Notes: generated by a model not told the origin, from the letters alone. Shown: positions 33,484-42,406, counted from the stretch's first letter. The stretch: DNA of 42,563 nucleotides from Microcaldota archaeon (GCA_027345185.1 DAHWIK010000049.1:1-42563), one strand, 5' to 3'. Numbers and translations: made by a program.

Positions 33484-34392
33484 ATGCCTGACAGCGGAGA
33501 CTCAATAGATTTCTTTGCAAGATACAAGGACTGGGTAGTAGCAAGAAGCATAAGCTGCACAGACTCCACCTCACCAAAGGAGGTCTCTGCATATCTCGTG
33601 GCAGTAAGGGACGATGTCGCTAACAGGGCATTCACAGTGCTTGGCATAGATATAAAATCACTAGATGCTTATTCTGAACAGCTCATAAAACCATTGGCCA
33701 AGGGCGACTATTCATCGCTTGTTGCCGCTTACAAATCCATAGGATCAAAAGAGGCTGAGACAGAGATAAGCAAGGCTGCGCAGGACAGGGAGGAATTGAA
33801 GCCCTTCGCAAAAGCCTACCTCTTAAGGTCTTCAGCCGCCAGGCTTGGGCTTTTGTGGCACATAACAAAAGAGAACAGGGCATTCGAAGGTAAGGCAGCA
33901 AGCCAGAAGTCAAGCACATCTGTGCCCTTCACATCTGAAGGCATATCTTTCATGGCAAAGTACAAAGACTGGATATCAATAAAGAAGCTATCCATACACG
34001 AAAATACAAAACCAGAGGAGGTTTCCGCCCACCTATCGTCAATAAGGATGGCAGCGGACAGGAAGACGGCCCAGATATTGGGTGTGAACACAGAGAATAT
34101 TGACATATATGCTTCTGCCGCTACCGAAAACATGAGAAAGAGTGCGGCAAACCTTGAGAAGATAACCGTTCTGCTATGCTCTCCAGAGGCAAAGAAGGAG
34201 ATAGATGCGGCATGCGGGGAAGACGCATCACTGAGGGACGCAGCAATAATCTATCTCTTCGGCAGGATGCTACAGAACATAAAGATAGACCTTGAGGTAA
34301 GCATAGACACGCTTATGGACATGTTCCCCGGACTGAAGATACCAAAGCCCAAGGGCAGGATGCCAGGTCAGAAGAAAAAGAAGAGTGGCTAA
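33484..34392 (+). CDS. Internally duplicated protein of unknown function
   Basis: A 302-residue helical protein made of two copies of a unit of about 125 residues. Copy 1 starts FFARYKDWVVARSISC and contains SPKEVSAYLVAVRDDVANRA and VLGIDIKSLDAY. Copy 2 starts FMAKYKDWISIKKLSI, with KPEEVSAHLSSIRMAADRKT and ILGVNTENIDIY. The tail is a short basic stretch (KPKGRMPGQKKKKSG). No catalytic motif is visible and I do not recognise the family. It is the last gene of the rpl40e run. Confidence 0.6.
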   Translation: MPDSGDSIDFFARYKDWVVARSISCTDSTSPKEVSAYLVAVRDDVANRAFTVLGIDIKSLDAYSEQLIKPLAKGDYSSLVAAYKSIGSKEAETEISKAAQDREELKPFAKAYLLRSSAARLGLLWHITKENRAFEGKAASQKSSTSVPFTSEGISFMAKYKDWISIKKLSIHENTKPEEVSAHLSSIRMAADRKTAQILGVNTENIDIYASAATENMRKSAANLEKITVLLCSPEAKKEIDAACGEDASLRDAAIIYLFGRMLQNIKIDLEVSIDTLMDMFPGLKIPKPKGRMPGQKKKKSG

Positions 34393-34414
34393 TCTTATCT
34401 ATGCGTGCGTAAAA

Positions 34415-34443
34415 CCTACGCCATTTAGGGGTTGGATATAAGC
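34415..34443 (+). mobile_element. IS200/IS605-type left end, copy 1
   Basis: This 29-nt segment matches 23 of 29 positions of the segment at 42449-42477, including the block CCATTTA-N-GGGTTGGAT. Both lie upstream of transposase-related coding sequence on the same strand, so I read them as element left ends with imperfect hairpins. Confidence 0.55.
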
Positions 34444-34451
34444 CCACCGCA

Positions 34452-34685
34452 ATGTGTATAAACATGAACAATGCAATAACTGTGGTCATCTTGAAAAAGG
34501 CATACAAATCCATGTCGTATCCTTCAAAGAAGGAACAGCACATCCTTAATCTGCAGACGTATCTTTCAAGGGAAATATATAATCTTTCCCTTCTAATGGC
34601 GCAGGAATACTTTAACAACGTGAGCGGAAAATCTCACGCGCTTTGGAGGCGGGAGGAGGTCACAAATCTAAACGTCTCATACTAA
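34452..34685 (+). pseudogene. tnpB: TnpB N-terminal remnant
   Basis: A 77-codon frame that reads like the first part of a TnpB/IS605 OrfB protein: KKAYKSMSYPSKKEQHILNL, then the helix LSREIYNLSLLMAQEYF. Such proteins are about 380-430 residues; here the frame ends after about 75 and the RuvC and zinc-finger parts are missing. It follows a left-end sequence by 8 nt and ends 5 nt before a tRNA gene. Probably a decayed element. Confidence 0.65.
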
Positions 34686-34690
34686 ATTGC

Positions 34691-34763
34691 GGGGGGTTAG
34701 GCTAGCTTGGTAGGCTTTGAGCTTTGGGAGTTCAAGACCCGTGTTCAAATCACGGACCCCCCG
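34691..34763 (+). tRNA. tRNA-Pro (anticodon UGG)
   Basis: A full cloverleaf can be drawn. Acceptor GGGGGGT (34691-34697) pairs with ACCCCCC (34756-34762). The D arm is GGCT/GGCT with two G-U pairs and a GG in the loop. The anticodon stem TGAGC/GTTCA has loop TTTGGGA, giving anticodon UGG. The T arm is CCGTG-TTCAAAT-CACGG. No CCA is encoded. The base after the acceptor stem is G. Confidence 0.92.
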
Positions 34764-34858
34764 TTCTACTTCTGGGGTATAGTATATAGAAGAGAAATGT
34801 CACCTTTTCTAAGATGTTTTTAGAGTCAAAAATGTCCAGATTTTTGTGCTTTCTAAGG

Positions 34859-35113
34859 TCACTCTGTGGGATGATGCGTTATCTGGTGATAGTTCTGTTG
34901 TGCGTTGTGCATTAGGTCAGTGAGAAATTTGTAGAATTCAGCTTCATTTTCCGAGGTGAGTTTCTTAAATCCGTGTTCATCAAAATAGCTCTGATGTTCT
35001 TTGCATAGATCAACCGTGTGCCTGCCCACACTTGTACTAAAGTTCATACGCAAGCTTATCAGTTTCACTACGTTATCGGTAGCTAAGCACACATCACATA
35101 TATTTGTTTTCAT
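34859..35113 (-). CDS. Small zinc-finger-like protein
   Basis: An 84-residue protein with CDVCLATD near the start (Cys6, Cys9) and LCKEH (about 37-41), a pattern suited to a treble-clef zinc site. GGTGTAG precedes the ATG. It is the last gene of the AT-rich leftward block that begins beyond 37.4 kb. No function can be given. Confidence 0.55.
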   Translation of the reverse strand: MKTNICDVCLATDNVVKLISLRMNFSTSVGRHTVDLCKEHQSYFDEHGFKKLTSENEAEFYKFLTDLMHNAQQNYHQITHHPTE

Positions 35114-35170
35114 ATTCTACACCTTTATGGAGCGTAATATCATGTTTTAGTTGCAACCCATAATCAGCAG

Positions 35171-36091
35171 TTACGCTGGCTTTCCGTGGCATTTCTTATA
35201 TTTCTGACCTGAACCACATGGGCATTGGTCGTTTCTGCCTACCTCTATCTTCTTACCTTTATCCATCCAGTATGTCTTGTTAGTCCAGTTCGGTTCTCTA
35301 ATAGCGTCTTCATCATCTTTATTGTCTTCATTGTCTTTTAGAGGGTGTGCCTTGCGATAAAGTGCATATTCCTTCTTAGATACAAAATTGTTCCAAAGGT
35401 ACTTTATATGTCGCAAACACTCTGGCTCCTCTGTCATGCTATTGTATATATCTTCAAGGTGTTCTATGTCAGTGAACCTATACTCTCCAGTATCTCTTAA
35501 TTTAGCAAACGATATAGCTTTATCAAAAAGCTCAGCGTCCTTTAAATCTGCCATATCCTGAAGAACTAGGAGAGGGAAACTATCGCTTACATATCTGTCC
35601 TCAAATAGCGTTTTGGAAATTTCTATGAGTTGTTTCTTGAATCCGCTGTTTAAAAATGCGATTGCGCATAGGGAATCATAGGATGCCATTCTAACATATT
35701 CATCATACTCGACATTTTTCGTTATATATACTAACTGATCAAAGTAGTCTTCGCCAAAGTTAGCCAATACAACAGATAGTTCTTCGGTTATAAAATCAGC
35801 TTCGTGCAATTCCGCAGTATGTCTGACCAACATCTCCTTTATGAGTTCAAATGATTCCTTGGTTTTTATTATGCCCAGTAGAGACATGGCATCAGTGTAA
35901 AAATCTGAATCTATCCATTCGCCTTTCCAGTACTCTGAATCGTTGAGATGTTTGCGAAGCTCTGAGACAGCGTCAGGCCTTGCAGCAATTTCCTTAAGTA
36001 ACTCTATTTCTATGTAAACTCCTTCCGCATCTATGTCATCCATCCTAAACGCTTCAACAAGTTCGGCAGTAGTTCCCTTTTTGTAATCCAC
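35171..36091 (-). CDS. Helical-repeat protein with C-terminal SEC-C zinc motif
   Basis: A 306-residue acidic protein. Residues about 1-235 are alpha-helical and look like HEAT-type repeats (AVSELRKHLND; DAMSLLGIIKTKESFELIKE; VVLANFGEDYFDQLVYI). The last 25 residues carry the SEC-C motif NDQCPCGSGQKYKKCHG, a zinc-binding element also found at the SecA C-terminus and in many stand-alone proteins of unknown function. The gene before it ends 4 nt upstream. Codon use is AT-rich relative to the core genes, in line with the rest of this block. Confidence 0.75.
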   Translation of the reverse strand: MDYKKGTTAELVEAFRMDDIDAEGVYIEIELLKEIAARPDAVSELRKHLNDSEYWKGEWIDSDFYTDAMSLLGIIKTKESFELIKEMLVRHTAELHEADFITEELSVVLANFGEDYFDQLVYITKNVEYDEYVRMASYDSLCAIAFLNSGFKKQLIEISKTLFEDRYVSDSFPLLVLQDMADLKDAELFDKAISFAKLRDTGEYRFTDIEHLEDIYNSMTEEPECLRHIKYLWNNFVSKKEYALYRKAHPLKDNEDNKDDEDAIREPNWTNKTYWMDKGKKIEVGRNDQCPCGSGQKYKKCHGKPA

Positions 36092-36095
36092 AATA

Positions 36096-36401
36096 TCATT
36101 CCTGTTCGATCAATTTCGTCTGCTTTTTAGCAGCAACGTCTTTCTTTCTTTTCACAAACTTATCATAACTCAATCTCGAATCCAATGCGCTAGCATACTG
36201 AAATTCATCAAAGCCAGCTACGGTATGGACACCATTTCCCCTAACGTCTAAGAAAGGTAGCCTATATTTTGCTATTGCAATTCGATTTCCTTCCCTAGCT
36301 GTATCTACCTCTTCAAAGAATATGTTGTTTTCTATGAGGTACTTGCGTGCCAGAGCAGACTGTCCTCCGTTGTCTGTATAAAGGGTCACTCTTCTTGCCA
36401 T
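36096..36401 (-). CDS. Glutaredoxin-like protein without active-site cysteines
   Basis: A 101-residue protein whose first 75 residues fit the glutaredoxin fold: strand VTLYTD, helix SALARKYLIENN, strand FFEEVD, then a RLPFLDV segment in place of the cis-proline TVP, and VAGFDEF for GG-[FY]-D. The redox CxxC is replaced by DNGGQS and the protein has no cysteine at all. It cannot act as a thiol reductase; a binding or structural role is likely. The tail is basic. It is in the leftward block, 5 nt from its downstream neighbour. Confidence 0.6.
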   Translation of the reverse strand: MARRVTLYTDNGGQSALARKYLIENNIFFEEVDTAREGNRIAIAKYRLPFLDVRGNGVHTVAGFDEFQYASALDSRLSYDKFVKRKKDVAAKKQTKLIEQE

Positions 36402-36409
36402 GCTACAAG

Positions 36410-37525
36410 CTATGGGGACGAAATATTTAACAGTTTCCTAATCGTCTTCTTTCTAAGCCTTATCAGCTCGTGGTTTCTGAGTTTCTTTCGTAGTCTAAGT
36501 AGTTGCCTTTTTGATAAACGTATATTTGCAGCTTGCTTATAGGTCATTTGCATTATGATACGTATTATTTCCTTGTTTTTAACACTGTTTTTGCCCTGTT
36601 TTAACACGTTTTTATCCGTTACTTTGTCATCGTAGATAACGTTATCGTCCTCTTGTACACCTATTATTTCGCTCTCTTCTAGGTTATTTGACTCTTTTCC
36701 AGTGTAAATAACGCTACCTACACGGAGATGTCTGCGTTTTAAGATACCTATACTGCCTTCGTACTTGGTTTCTTCGTGTTTTATATACTCAAAAAACATC
36801 TTGGATAATGGTTTCCAATAGAATTCAGTGTTATTTGTATATAGTTTACCCGTTATCTTGTCTATAAACGGTGTATAGATAATGGATGACAGGTTCTTTG
36901 TATATGGTATCATTGGTATGACAGGTTCGCCAGTAACGTTATCTACCTTATATCCAGTACCAATTATTATGAAATTGAAGGCCGTAACGTTGTAATACTT
37001 CATGAACTGGTTACGAATAAGAGGTGAACTGATAGATATCTGTGTTGCAACAGGTATCTTACCATACTTATCTGCTATATACTGATTCTTTATCTCACCA
37101 TTATCGTATCGTAGTATGTCTACCCAGAAATCATTTTCCCATCCTTTCGGCATACTGTATATATGTCCTATGGCACTGGATGAGCATTTCAGTATTTTTA
37201 TCTTGCCAGTAACGTTATCCTTCGTGTACAAACAGTATCTTTTAGCAGAAATACCAAAGAAAGTAACGTTATCCAAGGATATTTCTCCATCCTTATCCTT
37301 TACAGTCTCTACTTTGAACATAGCAAGGCGCCTATCGTATGGATTTAGGCCTTGTACAAGCTCTTGTAAACCTTTGACACGGCTAGGATCAACGAATATG
37401 CCGTCCGTGTCCATATATGCGTAATATCCATCAGTTTCCTTAAGGTAAGCTTCTGCCATAGCTAGTATTAACCTAGCACCAGAGGTAAGCCATGTGGCTA
37501 TGAGCGGATTAAACGCCTTGCCTTG
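36410..37525 (-). pseudogene. 5'-truncated family B DNA polymerase (palm-thumb part)
   Basis: The frame has an ATG at 37459 but is open upstream to a stop at 37526-37528, and that upstream part also reads as polymerase (FNPLIATWLTSGARLILAM). The catalytic motif C is YMDTDGIFV, with both aspartates of D-T-D. Next come FFGISAKRYCLY (the family's 'KKRY') and KGWENDFWVDIL. After about residue 180 the sequence diverges into a Lys/Arg-rich tail. The exonuclease domain and motif A (SLYPS) are missing, so no complete polymerase is coded. The gene is AT-rich. Probably a relic of a virus, plasmid or casposon-type element; a working C-terminal subunit of a split polymerase is less likely but possible. 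Confidence 0.7.
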
Positions 37526-37528
37526 TCA

Positions 37529-37791
37529 GCATTGGATTCCCGTTTGCCGTCCATAATATCAATATTCATCAAGACTTTTTATATCTATTCACGCTGCGCA
37601 TGCTGCTGAAGGCATAAGCACCACATGCTCGTCATATCTGCTATCTGTACGCCGAATACGATACGCTAAACACTACCAAAGCTTTATATAAAACGTCAAA
37701 TCAATACACAAGAAGTTGTATCATATATCAGAAACACATACCACTTGTTGTATTATCTGGTTTATAGATATCTGGTTCGAGTTTGAGGATT
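37529..37791. other. Intergenic region with candidate promoter for the cobalamin-domain gene
   Basis: No gene is seen. TTTATATA at 37683-37690 is a good plus-strand TATA box, which would give a leader of about 80 nt for the gene starting at 37792. The leader contains a loose repeat, TTGTATCAT near 37716 and TTGTATTAT near 37747. Confidence 0.4.
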
Positions 37792-40437
37792 ATGGGCGCC
37801 AAGCTGGTCAATGCTGTTTCAGCAGTGAATGTGGGGCGGCTCGATAAAGAAGCCAGTGCGCTGATGGCGCGCATGGACTCATTCTTATGCGCCGCTACGA
37901 CCCAGGACAGGGACGGCACAACAAACCAGCTGATAAACGGAGACCTGCGCAAGGAAGAGGAAAATCTGATAATCAGGGCTGCAGAATTTGTAGAATCCTG
38001 TTCTAACCGCATAATTGAAAATGCCGCAGCCTCGATTAAAAAAAATGAAATTGAGGAGATAAAACTCAGCTTAAAGGAGATGAATCCCCTAATAGCCGCC
38101 GAGCTTCTCTTTGCTGCCAATTATACCAAGGATATCTCTGCCCTTACGGGCAGGGAATTCATGGACAATCTGGGCAGGCTGGATACGTATGTTGCAAGTG
38201 CGCTCCTGTACGAGATAAGGCTTACCGGAAATGCAGAAATGCTTACGGACAAAAGGCTGTTTCAAAATGGTGCAGCGGAATTTTTCAACCAACTAGGCCC
38301 AGAGGCGGCTAGCGAATGGTTCAATTCAATCGGCAGGACTGGAAACATCTCGGCGCTGACAAGTGAAACTGCTCTTAGCATCGATGTGCTCACTGCCGTA
38401 AAAGGGAATGCAAACATCGCAAGCGAACTCTCGTATGCAATAGGCGATACGGGAAGTGCTGCACGCCTGACCAGCAGGGAATTCCTAGGCGTTTTGAAGG
38501 GGCTGGACTCCGATGTGGCCGCAGAGTACCTCTCTGCAATATGGTGCACTAAGCGGGTGGATGAGCTGACCAGCAGTGAAATAATGGGAATGATAAGCAG
38601 CGGCGAGGCTGATGTGTGGAAAGACATAGTGCGCCTATTCAAGAACGACGATCCAAGCGCAGCAAGGGTCATAATCTCAAAGGCCGATGGCAGCCAGCAT
38701 GACAGGGGAGTAAAGCTCATAGTGCAGTCACTGGTCAGTTCAGGTTTCGATGTCATCTACACAGGCAGCACGCAAAATCAGGAAGAGATAATCAACACTG
38801 CCATAAAAGAGAGAGCGAATGCAATAGGATTCAGCATTACCGGAGAAGCGTCCCAGAGTATGGCCGCTGATACAATGGCAATAGCCAAGCTGCGAGGGGT
38901 TAATGACATCTCTTTCTTTGCCGGAGGAATGATAAATCCAATCTTAGCCAATATACTGGAACAAAAGGGCGCAAGGCTGTTCATGCAGGGCTCTACCCTT
39001 GAGGATCTGGTAAATTTCCTAAAGGTTCCCAGAAACTGGGCTGTGCAGCAGGACCAGATCGGCATTTATGGTAATAAGCAGCTCTCAAAGTCAGCGCTGG
39101 GCTTTTTAGGCGGCAATGCCCTAAGCACAGAAACGATTGTAAATAATACGGTAACAGCTTCCGGAATGCCGTCCACATTCCTGATGAATATGCTCTTCAG
39201 GTTAAATGTTGCGCCAATGGTGCCTTTCTGGCTTTCTAATCCTGCGCTTTATCCCATGCAAGGGATAAGTCGGCAGCAACAACTGGACTATCAAAAGGCA
39301 ATAGAAATTGCGTCTCAAATGATCTTTGCCGACATCCAAGCAATGGCAACAGATGCAAAAACAGTATCGTCCACAGCAACAACCATAAACCTGGTTGGGG
39401 GATCATATGCAGCATTGGCGGACAATGTGGGTTCCTCTGCAACATTGGGGGAGCAGCTGGCCTGCAGCCGTGCGGTTGCTTATAGCCCAAGCTTCCAGAA
39501 AAATGCAACGTATAATATTGCAATAGGTGCTGTGATTCCTGGGGTGCCCTCGCCGTATACCGACACAACCCGGCTGGCTACTGTTGCATTGGCCCATGGC
39601 GCCTTTGCAGAAGATGTAACAACAAATGCAATCTCCACAGATATTCAAGGAAGCCTGTCCAGTATGAATTTCGGCTATCCTGCTCAATTAGTTTCAAAAG
39701 ATGCGATTGCACCATCACATGCGCAGTATCAATCCATACCAACTCCGGGCCGCGTCCAGCAAACTTATTCACACATGGTAATCGCAAGTTCAGCCGGTCA
39801 TATCAAACAGGAGAATATGGGTCAGGTCAGACCAGAAAATAGCCATATACGTGCAGCGCAAATCATAGTGCAATCCGGACCGGCAACACGGCTCATACTG
39901 CCAAATGCAATTAATGGCATTATCCTGCAAGCCATGGTTGGCGAAAAAATCCAAGATTATGCGGCAAGCAAGGTTTCTGCAACACGGATCAAAACAAATG
40001 CCATTTCATCAAAAACAGGCATATCCAAAGCCCAAAAACCGGAGGCGTTTATCGATACTAAAACCGAAAGCGAATCAGAGCCAAAGGAAATAGCTGCAAA
40101 ACATCTCAAAGCCCTTCAAGATATACTGAAAGACAATGCCATTATGTTGCCATTGGCCAATTCAGGTCCTTTTGGCTGGCCTAGCACAAGCATTCACGGA
40201 TACGAATCAAGGCAATCAACGAACCAGGGGCAGGCGCTATACGTGCGCACCGGCGACACCAAGCCAATGCAAGAATATCATGCGGGCATGCCATCATCAG
40301 GCAACCATTATGGAGAATTCCAGCACACAGGCGTAGCCGAAATCAGGCTCGGCCGGAATAACGGGTTAGGCATGTTCAGGAAAATACTAAATGCGCTTCT
40401 AAATACGGCAACATACTGCATAAAGCTGATTGCATAA
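37792..40437 (+). CDS. Large protein with helical repeats, a cobalamin-binding-like domain and a low-complexity tail
   Basis: An 881-residue protein (ATG at 37792; a TTG lies three codons upstream). Part 1 (about 85-285) has helical repeats of about 45 residues built on a TGN-x3-LT-x3-F pattern (GREFMDNLGRLD; TGNAEMLTDKRLF; TGNISALTSETAL; TGSAARLTSREFL). Part 2 (about 290-405) resembles the B12-binding domain of methylmalonyl-CoA mutase: DGSQHDRGVKLI with the cobalt-ligand-type His303, then GFDVIYTGSTQN, AIGFSITGEA and FFAGGMI. The first acidic residue of the D-x-H-x2-G motif is offset. Part 3 (about 410-881) is Ala/Ser/Thr/Gln-rich with little predicted order. Mutase catalytic chains are absent. 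A B12 sensor or sheltering protein is possible but not shown. Confidence 0.6.
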   Translation: MGAKLVNAVSAVNVGRLDKEASALMARMDSFLCAATTQDRDGTTNQLINGDLRKEEENLIIRAAEFVESCSNRIIENAAASIKKNEIEEIKLSLKEMNPLIAAELLFAANYTKDISALTGREFMDNLGRLDTYVASALLYEIRLTGNAEMLTDKRLFQNGAAEFFNQLGPEAASEWFNSIGRTGNISALTSETALSIDVLTAVKGNANIASELSYAIGDTGSAARLTSREFLGVLKGLDSDVAAEYLSAIWCTKRVDELTSSEIMGMISSGEADVWKDIVRLFKNDDPSAARVIISKADGSQHDRGVKLIVQSLVSSGFDVIYTGSTQNQEEIINTAIKERANAIGFSITGEASQSMAADTMAIAKLRGVNDISFFAGGMINPILANILEQKGARLFMQGSTLEDLVNFLKVPRNWAVQQDQIGIYGNKQLSKSALGFLGGNALSTETIVNNTVTASGMPSTFLMNMLFRLNVAPMVPFWLSNPALYPMQGISRQQQLDYQKAIEIASQMIFADIQAMATDAKTVSSTATTINLVGGSYAALADNVGSSATLGEQLACSRAVAYSPSFQKNATYNIAIGAVIPGVPSPYTDTTRLATVALAHGAFAEDVTTNAISTDIQGSLSSMNFGYPAQLVSKDAIAPSHAQYQSIPTPGRVQQTYSHMVIASSAGHIKQENMGQVRPENSHIRAAQIIVQSGPATRLILPNAINGIILQAMVGEKIQDYAASKVSATRIKTNAISSKTGISKAQKPEAFIDTKTESESEPKEIAAKHLKALQDILKDNAIMLPLANSGPFGWPSTSIHGYESRQSTNQGQALYVRTGDTKPMQEYHAGMPSSGNHYGEFQHTGVAEIRLGRNNGLGMFRKILNALLNTATYCIKLIA

Positions 40438-40440
40438 ATC

Positions 40441-40953
40441 AGGCTTCAGCTCCTTGGTCCATATAAATTATGGCAAGACAGGATTATAATCGATGCCGAT
40501 ATTGCGATTGGGAACCTCAAACGATTCAGTCCAAAAGGAAAGAAGTTCAATCGTGAAGTTATGGGTATTCCTTTCTTTACCTTCAAGAAGAACCCCAAAC
40601 CGATATGCTTTGACAAGGATATTACGCCGGATATCGTTGATGCGTTGCATACATCCAAGTTCTGTTCCCACTGCGGTGCTGTCGGGAAGGGACACAGCAC
40701 TGCAAATTATGCCTTGTTCAGGTGCAAGGAGTGCGGAGTTGTCGTGAACTCCGATAGAAATGCAGGTCTAAATGTTGCCATAAAATCCCTGTTGGAGCTA
40801 AGGAATTCTCCTAACCAAGAAACATTCCAGATTTCCAATAGGCGAGTCCCTGTAAACGGGCTCATTAGTCCGGATGCAGTTGTCGTACCGATTGTTGCTG
40901 TGCTGCATGTTTCTTCAACTTATGGAAAGCCCGCAGGCTTTAGCCGTGGGTAG
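40441..40953 (+). pseudogene. tnpB: TnpB C-terminal remnant
   Basis: An open frame with the last 170 residues of a TnpB protein: IAIGNLKRFSPKGKK at the second RuvC segment (Gly where Glu is expected in many TnpBs), the zinc finger FCSHCG and FRCKECG, and the third catalytic Asp in NSDRNAGLNVA. It is in the same frame as the preceding 881-residue gene, separated by that gene's stop codon. The N-terminal 200 residues and a start are missing. The stop lies within the element right end, as usual for tnpB. Confidence 0.8.
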
Positions 40954-40958
40954 TTCAC
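40926..40958 (+). mobile_element. IS200/IS605-type right end
   Basis: AAAGCC-CGCA-GGCTTT is a perfect 6-bp hairpin, followed by AGCCGTGGGTAGTTCAC, the usual form of archaeal IS605-family right ends, at the 3' end of the tnpB remnant. Such ends also encode the tnpB guide RNA. Confidence 0.75.
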
Positions 40959-41010
40959 CGAGATAGTGAACAGAGAATTCGAAGGCGCGTACTGGGAACT
41001 GAAGAAGTGA
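40954..41010 (+). other. Possible 3' tail of an interrupted gene
   Basis: Directly after the element right end, one frame reads FTEIVNREFEGAYWELKK and stops at 41008. It looks protein-like (alternating charged and aromatic residues) and may be the C-terminal end of a gene into which the element inserted. No matching N-terminal half is seen here. Confidence 0.25.
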
Positions 41011-42369
41011 TCAGAGGCTTTCAATGGCCTCTTCAAGCTCGTCGCTTGCCACTCCAAGCAGCTCCTTCAATCTCTTATCCGTCTTTGCTTCTGCGACAAC
41101 CTTTACCTTAGGTGTCGTATTTGACGCTCTTATTATGAACCAACCGTCCTCAGTCACTGCTTTTACCCCGTCTAGATTTATCGTCTTTACCCCTTTTGCC
41201 TCAAGGCTTTTTTTGACCTTTTCTATTGCCCTGAACTTATCCGAGTCTCCAATTTCAACCTCCTTGACCGCATTCTTGTATTTTGGAAGCCCTCCGAGCA
41301 GCTCGGAAAGCCTCTTTCCGGAATCTGAGATGAGCTTTGCCATCCATGCCGTCGCAAAGAACGCGTCGTCATAATGGTAGGTCTCCCTGAAGTATATGTG
41401 TCCCGAGAGCTCTCCGCCAATCCGCGCATTCTCGCCAAGCATCCTGGACTCTATCGCAGAATGCCCGACCCTTGTCACCAGCGGTATCCCTCCCTTTTTG
41501 TCTATTGTGTCAGCAACCGCGTCGCTGCAGCTTACATCATAGACCACTTTTTCCCCAGGCTCCAGCATGCTGTTAACAAACAGTGCCAATATCTTGTCTC
41601 CGTAGAACACCTCTCCATCATCGTCTACGAATATTGTCCTGTCTCCGTCACCGTCGAAAGCCACACCAAAATCAAGTCGCTTATCCTTGACGAGATTGCT
41701 CAGCTCCCCAAGCGTCTCAGGTTTAGGCTCCGGATTCCTTGAGGGGAACCTTCCGTCAGGAAAGTCATTTATTGCAGTCACCTCCATGCCCATCCGCGAC
41801 AGGATACCAGAAGCAAATTTTGAGCTCGCCCCGTTTCCCGGGTCTATCCCAATCCTAAGTCTTTTGCCAATCTTTATGTTGTCAATGACAAACTCTTCAT
41901 ATTCCTTCTTTACCGATGCCTCCTTGTCAATCTGCACACCAAGAGAAGCCTGGCGTGCAAAATTCCCTGACTTCATCAGGTCCCTTATCTCCTCAAGCCC
42001 CTCGCCGAGTCCTAGCACCTTTGCGTGGCGACTGCACAGCTTGAATCCGTTCCATTCAGGCGGGTTATGGCTTGCGCTTACAGCTACTCCCCCGTCAAGA
42101 TTGTAGTGTGCAACAGCAAAATAGAGCAGGGGCGTAGGTGCTATGCCTATGAACCAGACATCAAGCCCACTCTCCAGAAGACCGTCTATGAAGGGCCTCG
42201 CAAGCTTCCCGTTGCTTATCCTCACGTCCATGCTCACAGCCACTGTCTTTCCCCTGAGGAAGGCCGCGTACGCCTTTGCAGCAAGGCCTGCAAAACCCTC
42301 ATCTATGTCCCTTGGATATATCCCCCTTATGTCGTACGCCCTGAATACGCTATCGTCTAATTTGGCCAC
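41011..42369 (-). CDS. Phosphomannomutase/phosphoglucomutase
   Basis: A 452-residue alpha-D-phosphohexomutase that interconverts hexose 1- and 6-phosphates for glycan precursors. It begins with FRAYDIRG; the phosphoserine loop is SASHNPPEWNG, the Mg loop DGDGDR, the sugar-binding loop GGELSGHIYF, and the phosphate-binding RASNTTPKV. GTG at 42369 is chosen: a TATA box lies about 30 nt upstream and the family N-terminus begins there, whereas the ATG at 42420 lies upstream of that TATA box. It could supply sugar nucleotides for the surface glycosylation implied by the GT-C enzyme near 0.6 kb. Substrate preference is not decidable. Confidence 0.93.
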   Translation of the reverse strand: MAKLDDSVFRAYDIRGIYPRDIDEGFAGLAAKAYAAFLRGKTVAVSMDVRISNGKLARPFIDGLLESGLDVWFIGIAPTPLLYFAVAHYNLDGGVAVSASHNPPEWNGFKLCSRHAKVLGLGEGLEEIRDLMKSGNFARQASLGVQIDKEASVKKEYEEFVIDNIKIGKRLRIGIDPGNGASSKFASGILSRMGMEVTAINDFPDGRFPSRNPEPKPETLGELSNLVKDKRLDFGVAFDGDGDRTIFVDDDGEVFYGDKILALFVNSMLEPGEKVVYDVSCSDAVADTIDKKGGIPLVTRVGHSAIESRMLGENARIGGELSGHIYFRETYHYDDAFFATAWMAKLISDSGKRLSELLGGLPKYKNAVKEVEIGDSDKFRAIEKVKKSLEAKGVKTINLDGVKAVTEDGWFIIRASNTTPKVKVVAEAKTDKRLKELLGVASDELEEAIESL

Positions 42370-42395
42370 GCCTATCCATACATAATATCCGCAGA

Positions 42396-42406
42396 TAATA
42401 ATATAA
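42396..42406 (-). promoter_or_regulatory. TATA box of the phosphohexomutase gene
   Basis: Minus-strand TTATATTAT sits about 30 nt before the GTG at 42369, giving an almost leaderless transcript and deciding the start codon. Confidence 0.5.

Noticed and set aside
34739-34763. tRNA-Pro 3' end as an integration site
   Set aside because: I searched by eye for a second copy of the T-arm/acceptor sequence at the right edges of the accessory block and found none, so no attachment repeat is claimed.
36635-37275. Repeated AACGTT (often GATAACGTTA) in the polymerase fragment
   Set aside because: Striking at first, but all copies encode an in-frame Asn-Val dipeptide, often as DNVT; codon choice in an AT-rich gene explains them.
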